The notes below the pieces were generated by a model. The model worked only from the letters and a program-made list of their open reading frames with translations, did no database searches and was not told the origin of the DNA. The position numbers and the translations under genes were made by a program. A DNA stretch of 64,000 nucleotides. Origin: Thiohalocapsa sp. PB-PSB1. GTDB lineage: Bacteria; Pseudomonadota; Gammaproteobacteria; Chromatiales; Chromatiaceae. Position 1 is the first letter of the stretch. Each line of letters opens with the position of its first letter. The stretch is taken from positions 1,302,001 through 1,366,000 of the forward strand of contig CP050890.1 of the NCBI GenBank assembly GCA_016745215.1. The letters run 5' to 3'. Of the stretch, positions 54,722 to 61,983 are shown one piece after another.

Positions 54722-55579
54722 TCAACGAGTCAGCGTCTCGCGGAAGCGTTGATCCAAGGGGTACACCCATAAGTCCTTGATTGGCACACTGGGTTTCCCG
54801 GCAGGGCCGAGCTTGCCGCGACCTTTGGTCTGGCCGAGGCGGAGCCAGTTGGCGGCGTGCTAGCAGGTGCCGCGGAAACGCGATCTTTCGACGCAGGTCT
54901 CGAGCAGCACCGGGCGGTATGCGTAGACGTCCTGCCAGTGCTGGGGAAGCAGCTTGGCCGCCTTGGCCAGCAGCATGGAGGCCAGGTTGTGCACCTGTAT
55001 CCAGGGCAGGATGAGGAACCTGGCATTGTTGACGACCAGGTGCAGATGTCGGCGACGTTGTTCATGCGACCAGCCGATGTAGCGATCGCGCGGTGCGCAC
55101 ATCCAGGCCGCGGCGCCGAAGCCGAGCAGGGCGATGGGTTGCCCTGCCGAGTAGACCGTGTAGCGCAACTGCGCGCCGGGCAGAGGCGTGTAGCCAAAGT
55201 AATGGTAGCGTTGGATGGTTTCGTTCCAGAGGCGCGAGTCGCCTGATGTGCACACGCGTTGGAACATCGGCGGCGCAAGCGCACCGACGGGCATGTCGAG
55301 CGGTTCTCCCGGATCGCTGAGCGCGCTGATGGACAGCGTTGGATCGGGTCGCTTGCCACGCGGCGGGGGCAGTGTGATGAGCCCGTCGTCGTGCATGCGC
55401 AGCATGGCCACCCGAGCGGACATGTCCTTCAGTCCGCCGTCGGGCTTGTGCCAGTGCAGTGCTCGGCAGGTCAATCGCGAGCGTTCGGCACGGGTGCGCG
55501 CCGGGTCTTCGGCGATGAGCCGGCGGATCAGCGCGATGTCGTCGGCGTGGAACTCGCGCCCACAGTAGCGATGGCTCAC
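54722..55579 (-). pseudogene. DUF4338 protein with in-frame amber stop
   Basis: The frame from 55579 to 54860 encodes 239 residues (SRLTCRALHWHKPDGGLKD; YHYFGYTPLPGAQLRY; LLGFGAAAW) of a DUF4338 protein, a family tied to IS66-type elements and to the Druantia defence protein DruA. It stops at a TAG (54860-54862) in RFRGTC-stop-HAANWLRLGQT; the frame then continues to a proper end KDLWVYPLDQRFRETLTR at 54722. The expected residue at the stop is Tyr (TAY to TAG), so this looks like a recent nonsense mutation. The start overlaps the IS66 transposase stop by four bases. Confidence 0.75.
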
Positions 55580-57383
55580 GTGTCCTCGCCGATGGGAAGC
55601 AGCTCGGCGGGCGGTGCTCGGCAGGCATAGGGACGCGTGAGGTCGGCGCGGCGCGCGTCATCCATCGCCCAGGGGAGAAACGCATCGATCTGCGCTGGTG
55701 GGCTGGCGCCGTTTTCCGCGCAGGCCGTGAGATACTCGAGCAGCCAGTGACGGGGATTGATGCCCCACAGTACCAGGGTTTGCAGGATGGCAAACAGCGT
55801 GGCGGCAAGCTCTGCACTCCAGATGCTGCCCGATCCGTAGTCATTCTTGCGCCCGGTGACCGGCGTGCGGATGCTGTTCTCACCGCGCTTGTGGTCCATC
55901 GGAACTTCGGGATGGTCGACGAATACCCTGAGCCCGGACCAGTGCTCGAGCAGACTAGAGTGCTCGAGCAGACTAGAGAGCACCTTGTTCTGTTGCGTGC
56001 GTGCACCCTTGGACAAACCGGCGCCAGGCGCACCCGTCTGCGCCAAGACCCGAGTTGCCTCCTCGTGCATGTCCTGCATCCGCCCCACTGCATCCACCCC
56101 AGCAGCGCCGCATGGTGTTGATGAAAGCCAGCGCATTGCTCACCAATCGGGCGCTCGGGAGCCCACTGCTCGAGGCGCAGTTGATTGAGATGGTAGAGCG
56201 TACCAATGCGCTCCTTCCATTCGAGCGCCCGCTCCTGAAGCTCGGCGAAGGCGCGACCGGCATCCAGAAAGTCGCGGCGCATAGGTGCCCAGCAGAACGC
56301 CAGCAGGATGTTCAGCGCCAGCCGGGCCAGCTTCTTGTAGGCACTGTAGCGATCGCAGACGATGATGGCCTGCTGCGCCTGCAACCCGGCAAAATGCGCG
56401 CCGGGGACGGCGGCACTGCGGCTGGGGTCGATGCAGTAGAAGACCACCGACGGTGAGCGCGTCACCCACAGAGTCCAGCGCGTACCGACCTTGCCCGGCA
56501 GCTCCACGAAGACTTCCCAGCGCGTCTCGTCATTCTGGAAGAGCTGCTCGCTCATTTGCTTGCAGTACAGCTCCTCGACGATGGGCTCGAACAGTGGCGC
56601 GATGGCCTGCAAGCCACCGGCGACCGTGCCGGGCGAGACCGCCAGCCCCTGGTCGCTCAGGTCCTGCAGAGTGCGGTGGACAGGTTGGCCGTAGCGGTAT
56701 TGGCGCAGGATGATCTCGACCCAAAAGCTAACATCATAGTCGCTGCGCGGAATCAATCGCGCCGGCGGCGCGGCGCTGAGGATGGCCGGGGTGTCCTCGC
56801 AGGTGCAGCCGGGGTTGCGGGTATAGGCCGGGCGTCGGATGCGGCGCACGTGCGCCTTGACCTCGACCTCGACCTCGACCTCGATGACGTCGCTGTACTC
56901 GTCCAGTGCCGGGTTGGGGCGACGCGGCAAGCCACAGGTCGAGCAGCGCTTTTGATCGTCATCCAGATCATGCTCATCGGCAACGATGGGGAGATCCGGG
57001 CGCTTGGTGCGACCGTGCCCTGAACTGCCGGGCTGCTGGCCGCGCTTGCGCTTGGACGGGCGGTTGCCTTGGTCGCTCCGTTGCGATCTCGGCGCGCGCT
57101 GCTTCTCGCTCTTCTTCCCGAACAACCGGTTCTGAAGGTCTTTGATCTTGGCATCCTCGAGCGCCACCTCTTCACGCAGCTTGTCGATCTCGGCTTTTGC
57201 CCTTGCATGCTGCGCTTCCCAGTCGCTTGCCCGGGCGGTGAGATCAATGTGCTCCTGTTTCGTGATCCTGACCCATTGCTGCGAGAACGGGCACGGTGGT
57301 TCCGCCTCGGAGCAAGTGTCCGCACGCTGCACCTTGCACGCCGTCGGCTTGGGTTGTATCGTGGTTTGCACGGTCCAGCTCAT
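55576..57383 (-). pseudogene. IS66-family transposase, frameshifted
   Basis: The 5' part (57383 to about 56130) has the IS66 leucine-rich N terminus, a GHGRTKRPDL segment, the zinc-binding CSTCGLP, and LPGKVGTRWTLWV and VCDRYSAYKKL catalytic segments. The C-terminal part (DHKRGENSIRTPVTGRKNDY, LFAILQTLVLWGINPRHWL) lies in another frame ending at 55576, so a frameshift occurs around 56090-56140. An 18-bp tandem duplication (LLEHS-LLEHW, about 55943-55978) and an expanded hexamer run giving EVEVEVEVK (about 56862-56886) are further scars. No linked tnpA/tnpB is present. Confidence 0.8.
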
Positions 57384-57684
57384 ACACGGAATCTTCTCTT
57401 GTGTCCCGTATTTTCTGGCTGAACGGATGACTTGGCCGAATATTTACCCCATTCCTCTCATAACTCTTTGATTGTTCCTCTTGAGAATGTGGCATCTCAG
57501 GGGGGTGAACGGTTACGCGGCAAGCACCCCTTCATTGTTTATACGAGAGACGGGCACTCCGGCACATCGATTGGATAGCATTCAAGACTGCCGCATGCGA
57601 TGGCGGCCGTCGATCGGCGCCCAAATCCGTTCATGCGAGGTGAGAGGCGTCAGTTGCTACTTTACACGTTGAGCGACCAGATTC
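57384..57684. other. Intergenic, no gene supported
   Basis: Gap between the IS66 remnant and the methyltransferase. No clear IS66 end, promoter or small gene is seen. Confidence 0.5.
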
Positions 57685-60456
57685 GTGCAACTCCCGCTAG
57701 ATAATCCCGCTCGGACCGTCCTCGGCAAAACCGTCGGGCGCAAGCGCTATATCCATGTTGACAGCCTCCACACCGGTTCGGGCGCGGACGCCGACCGCGG
57801 GCTCGCAGAGCAGCTCGCCACGGCGGAGCAACTCGCTGGCGTCCGCCGAGGCGAGCACTTCAACCTGGTGCGGATCGACGCGGATGGCGCGGAGCTGGCA
57901 CTGCTTCACTATCCAGGCTTCGTCGATGAGCCCTTCCCGGCGCTCGCGCAGAGTTGGCGGGTGGACCTGGCCGCCGGTACCCTGAGCCATCGCACCTATG
58001 CCGATTCGTTGAACCCGCCCATCCTGCACCGCAAGGAGCTGTTGCTGCCGGTGGATGATCCGCGGCGGGAGGCCTGGGCGGCGTTGACAGCGGCCTGCGA
58101 GTCCATCGGGCTGTTCGATGATCCGCGGCGCATCGGCTACAAACGCCAGTGGGAGCAACTGGTGCGCGAGCGGGGGTATCGCATCGTCGACCACGCGCTG
58201 GTGCCGATCGGGAACGACGAGGGCACGGATAGCGTCCCGGACCCAGCAGGTGCTGATGCGCCAGAGTGCAGCGCTTGGGAGACGGCGCGACACCTGACGG
58301 CGCTGACGCGCTATGGCTTCTCCGCGCCCGTCCAATCCCTGGCTCGCCATGGCTTCCTCGACGGCAGCCATACCCTGTTCGACTACGGCTGTGGTCGTGG
58401 CGACGATGTGCGCGGCCTGCTGGAGAACGGGCTCGACGCGGCCGGCTGGGACCCCTTCTACGCGCCAGATAACCCCGTTCAAGCGGCCGATCTGGTCAAT
58501 CTCGGCTTTGTGATCAACGTCATCGAGGATTTCGACGAGCGCCTGGAGGCCTTGACGCGGGCCTGGTCGCTGGCGCGGACGCTGTTGGTGGTGTCGGTGA
58601 TGTTGGCCAACCAGAACGATCCCCGCGGCCAGCGCTTTCGCGACGGGGTGATGACCAAGCGCGGAACCTTCCAGAAGTATTTCAGCCAAGGCGAGATCAA
58701 GGCCTTCGTCCAGCAGGTGCTGGACGAGGAGCCGATTGCCGTGGCACCTGGGGTGCTCTATGTGTTCCGGGACAAGGACGCGGAGCAGCGTTTTCTAGTG
58801 GATCGATATCGCAGCCGACGCACGCGGTTGCGGGAGCCGTCGGTCAGGGTGCGCGAACGCCCCAAGCGCGAACGCCGCAACAGGGCCGAGGAACAGTACC
58901 TGGCCCATCGCGATGCGCTGGAGCGGCTGTGGGCGCAATGGCTGGACCTGGGGCGCAAGCCGGACAGGTCAGAGAGCGCGGACGAGCTGGTGCTGTCCGA
59001 GGCGTTCGGATCGGTGGCGAAGGCGCTGCGCTTCATCGAGGCGCGCAAGGCGGCCGAGACGGACGCGGAGTCCGTCAGCCGCACGCTGGCGGCGGCGGAG
59101 CAGGCGCGGCGGGCGGATCTGACGGTGTATTTCGCGCTGGATCAGTTCGAGCGCCGCAAGCCCTATCAGCACCTGGAGCCGACCTTGCGCCTGGATATCA
59201 AGCACTTCTTCGGCGATTACGGTGCAGCGCGGACGGCAGGACTGGGCTTGCTGATGCAGATCGCAGACACCGAGGCCATCGCGCAGGCGTGCCAGGACGC
59301 AGCCGAGCGCGGCTTGGGCTGGCTGGAACTCGCGCCGCCTGAGTGCGCACCCCAGCAGGGCGAACCGGATGCCGAAGACCCGGGCTCGACGGCGACGGCG
59401 ATACCCAAATCCCTGCAACTCGATGCGCGGCTGGTGGAGCAACTCCCGGCGCTGCTGCGGGCATACGTGGGCGCTGCCGCCGCGGCCTATGGCGACTATC
59501 ACAACGCCGATCTGCTGAAGATCCACATTGGTTCCGGCAAGCTCACCCTGATGCGTTTCGACGATTTCGACGCGCTGGCGCTGCCGCGGATGATGGAGCG
59601 GGTGAAAATCAAGCTGCGCGAACAGGATGTCGAGTATTTCGCCTACGGCGACCCGTACGAGCCGCCGTACCTGTACCTGAAATCGCGGTTCATCAACGAG
59701 GAGCACCCGCACTATCCGGAGCAGCAGGCCTTCGATGAGGAGCTGGCGGCGCTGGGGCTGTTCGATCTCTCGGGGTTCGGCCCTGCTCCGGAGACTTTGC
59801 AGCAGGCCCTGGCGCGGCATCGCTTGCGCATCGACGGCTTTCGCTTGCGCCGCAGCCGGCGGGTGCCGAGCCTGGATGAGCCCTGCGGACGCTTCCTGCG
59901 CTTTCGCGACTTGATCGAGTGCGGCGAGACGCTGGCCGAGCTGCGGGCGCAGTCAGAGGACGAGACGGGGCTGGCGAACCTGCCGGCGCAGGTGGACAGC
60001 TACAACGCCCTGTTCGAGCTGGCCGAGCAGGTGCTGAACCCGGTGATCGATTGGTTCGGCATGGTGCGGCTGACCTATGGCTTCTGTTCCCCGGCGCTGG
60101 CGCGCGCCATCCGCGCTCGCGGCGGCGGTCACATCGACCCGAAACGCGACCAGCACGCGGCACACGAGCTGAACCGGCGTGGCAACCCGGTCTGCCCTCG
60201 CCTCGGCGCCGCGGTAGACTTTATTGTCGACAACGAGGACATGCTGGAGGTGGCTCGCTGGGTGGTGGCAAATACGCCCTTCGACCGGCTGTATTTCTAC
60301 GGCGCGGATCGGCCGATCCATGTGAGTCATGGGCCGGAGCACAAGCGCCAGGTGGTGCGGATGCTGGCAGGCAAGGACGGTCGGTTGCTGCCACGGGTGG
60401 TGTCTGAGGCGGGGTTCTTGTTGGACGATCAGGAACGCGGGGTGCTACCTGAGTAG
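57685..60456 (+). CDS. DNA phosphorothioation-associated putative methyltransferase
   Basis: Protein of 923 residues from GTG 57685 (the frame is closed upstream at 57670). An N-terminal part (about 1-215) precedes a Rossmann methyltransferase core with motif I LFDYGCGRGDD (about 231-241), GWDPFYAP (about 252), VINVIEDFDERLEAL (about 276) and the Dnd-related block RDGVMTKRGTFQKYFSQGEI (about 316-335). The long C-terminal half (about 420-923) is helical, then includes an acidic IKLREQDVEYFAYGD segment. The Dnd-related methyltransferase family is found beside Dnd and related defence genes; its target is not established. It is probably part of the same island despite the IS66 between. Confidence 0.85.
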   Translation: MQLPLDNPARTVLGKTVGRKRYIHVDSLHTGSGADADRGLAEQLATAEQLAGVRRGEHFNLVRIDADGAELALLHYPGFVDEPFPALAQSWRVDLAAGTLSHRTYADSLNPPILHRKELLLPVDDPRREAWAALTAACESIGLFDDPRRIGYKRQWEQLVRERGYRIVDHALVPIGNDEGTDSVPDPAGADAPECSAWETARHLTALTRYGFSAPVQSLARHGFLDGSHTLFDYGCGRGDDVRGLLENGLDAAGWDPFYAPDNPVQAADLVNLGFVINVIEDFDERLEALTRAWSLARTLLVVSVMLANQNDPRGQRFRDGVMTKRGTFQKYFSQGEIKAFVQQVLDEEPIAVAPGVLYVFRDKDAEQRFLVDRYRSRRTRLREPSVRVRERPKRERRNRAEEQYLAHRDALERLWAQWLDLGRKPDRSESADELVLSEAFGSVAKALRFIEARKAAETDAESVSRTLAAAEQARRADLTVYFALDQFERRKPYQHLEPTLRLDIKHFFGDYGAARTAGLGLLMQIADTEAIAQACQDAAERGLGWLELAPPECAPQQGEPDAEDPGSTATAIPKSLQLDARLVEQLPALLRAYVGAAAAAYGDYHNADLLKIHIGSGKLTLMRFDDFDALALPRMMERVKIKLREQDVEYFAYGDPYEPPYLYLKSRFINEEHPHYPEQQAFDEELAALGLFDLSGFGPAPETLQQALARHRLRIDGFRLRRSRRVPSLDEPCGRFLRFRDLIECGETLAELRAQSEDETGLANLPAQVDSYNALFELAEQVLNPVIDWFGMVRLTYGFCSPALARAIRARGGGHIDPKRDQHAAHELNRRGNPVCPRLGAAVDFIVDNEDMLEVARWVVANTPFDRLYFYGADRPIHVSHGPEHKRQVVRMLAGKDGRLLPRVVSEAGFLLDDQERGVLPE

Positions 60457-60542
60457 ATGCCCCGCAGCCAAGCAGACAGCTTCAATCACTCATCAAGCAA
60501 AACAAATAAAATTGTCCTTGACCAATCGCCAGGGCTTGCTTA
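60427..60542 (+). repeat. Direct repeat, upstream copy (includes methyltransferase 3' end)
   Basis: Starts in the last codons of the methyltransferase (GATCAGGAACGCGGGGTG) and ends GGGCTTGCTTA. It matches 61151-61270 with scattered differences, including the stop codon region (TAG here, TCG there). Confidence 0.85.
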
Positions 60543-60547
60543 GGAGC

Positions 60548-60778
60548 GGTTCATGAATAACCTATACAACGTTATCCAGACATCGGCGGAGTGCAATCGG
60601 GGTCGGGGTCGCTATCGGAATCGAAATCGAGAGAGAAAACGCCCTATGCCATTCGGTCATGAGCAGCTCGACGTCTAGCGTGCGGCCATCGAGTCTGTCG
60701 GCTGGGCCATAGCGCGACTGCGAGCATGTGAAAGGACAGCGTAACGCGAAGGACCAACTCCTGTGCGCATCGTAGCTC
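60548..60778 (+). repeat. Family C repeat copy 3 (5' part only)
   Basis: Begins CATGAATAACCTATACAACG and carries the first third of the dead four-helix-bundle gene, including the TAG at the Trp codon. It stops matching the other copies near 60778, after which a different repeat (units of GGGAGCGCCGGCTTTCTAGCC) begins. Confidence 0.75.
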
Positions 60779-61150
60779 GTCTTTGGCACAGCGCACTGGG
60801 AGCGCCGGCTTTCTAGCCGGCTCGTGTTTGGCACGGCGCACTGGGAGCGCCGGCTTTCTAGCCGGCTCGGCTTTGGCACGGCTCAATGCCGTGCCAAAGA
60901 CGTAGGATATGGCGAAACTCTTCAAACCTGGGCCACTTCCATCCGAGATGAACATGCGGGAGAGGACGCGCCAAGTGGTGCCGACCGCAAGATCGCCTGA
61001 TGCGGGCATCGAGCCCGCATCAGGCGAGGCCGGCTGGAAAGCCGGCGCTCCCAGTAGGCCGGCACTCCCAGTAGGCTGGCGCTCCCAGTAGGCCGACGCT
61101 CCCAGTAGGCCGGCGCTCCCGGTGAATGGGCAACGAGGGGCACGTCGTCC
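60779..61150. repeat. GC-rich tandem and inverted short repeats
   Basis: Contains two direct units of about 50 bases (CACTGGGAGCGCCGGCTTTC and following, 60790-60870) and a run of at least five CGCTCCCAGTAGGCCGG-type units at 61044-61120 in the opposite sense, so the two blocks can pair. No coding sequence is supported. Confidence 0.65.
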
Positions 61151-61270
61151 GATCAGGAACGCGGGGTGCCGCCTGAGTCGATGCCCCGCAACCAAGCAGT
61201 TAGCCTCAATCAATCGCTCATCAAGCAAAACAAACAAAATTGTCCTTGACCAATCGCTAGGGCTTGCTTA
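61151..61270 (+). repeat. Direct repeat, downstream copy
   Basis: Matches 60427-60542. It repeats the last codons of the methyltransferase gene without the rest of that gene. The tail TTGACC...TTAACC with 16-base spacing could serve as a weak promoter for the following gene. Confidence 0.85.
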
Positions 61271-61310
61271 ACCTGTCGTCATCTCCGAAACGGCCACAGG
61301 TTTTCCGATC

Positions 61311-61826
61311 ATGCAACCCCTCGAGCCCTACTTCGCAGAGCAAGCCCTGAAACGGGTCCGGCTCAAAGACAGCCTGAAGCGGCGTATCCCCGAGCTGTTG
61401 GGGCTGATGGACGCCGATGGGCGCATCAACGTCGCCGCCGTGCACGATGCGATCTACCCCGACAGCACCACCGCCAGCGCTAACGCCGCGCTGAATCGGC
61501 TGCTGCGGGAGATCAACCAGGCAGCTTCCAAGCAGGGCATCACACTGCGCGCCGAGATCACCCGCGATAAAAAGGCCGGCGCCAAGCTGCGCTGGATCTG
61601 GTTCGCGGGGCCGACTCCAACGCCACCGCTGGCCCGCACCGACGAGCTGGACGCCATCCCGCCAGGCCGGCTGGTCACGGACACCCGCGGCATCCCGGCC
61701 GGCGATCTGCCGGTGGTCGTGCTGCTGACCTTCAACGAGCACGAGACCCACGCCGTCATCCGCCGCTTTCATCCAAGCGGTCGGCCCGACACCAAGACCC
61801 GCAACGACATCACCTACAACCGCTGA
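61311..61826 (+). CDS. N-terminal part of a nucleosidase-type effector, probably truncated
   Basis: Protein of 171 residues. Residues about 1-100 are a helical, charged domain of unknown type. Residues about 130-150 (LPVVVLLTFNEHETHAVIRR) look like the first strand and substrate loop of a purine-nucleoside-phosphorylase/nucleosidase domain, but the frame ends at NDITYNR followed by TGA, before the catalytic core. No continuation is found in another frame. Such nucleosidases occur with TPR or NACHT partners in bacterial conflict systems; the next gene is a TPR protein. Most likely a gene remnant. Confidence 0.55.
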   Translation: MQPLEPYFAEQALKRVRLKDSLKRRIPELLGLMDADGRINVAAVHDAIYPDSTTASANAALNRLLREINQAASKQGITLRAEITRDKKAGAKLRWIWFAGPTPTPPLARTDELDAIPPGRLVTDTRGIPAGDLPVVVLLTFNEHETHAVIRRFHPSGRPDTKTRNDITYNR

Positions 61827-61983
61827 ATAAACAATTCCCAAGCAGCAAGCAAACCGGTGCGGCCACGCCCGCAGCCCCAACGTCATCCTGCGCAGGGTCG
61901 TTTCCGACACACAGCAAAACGAATACACTATCAGCATTTGCAAAACCCACCCGCAAGCAAACACGCCACCAAAGGAATCCGAG

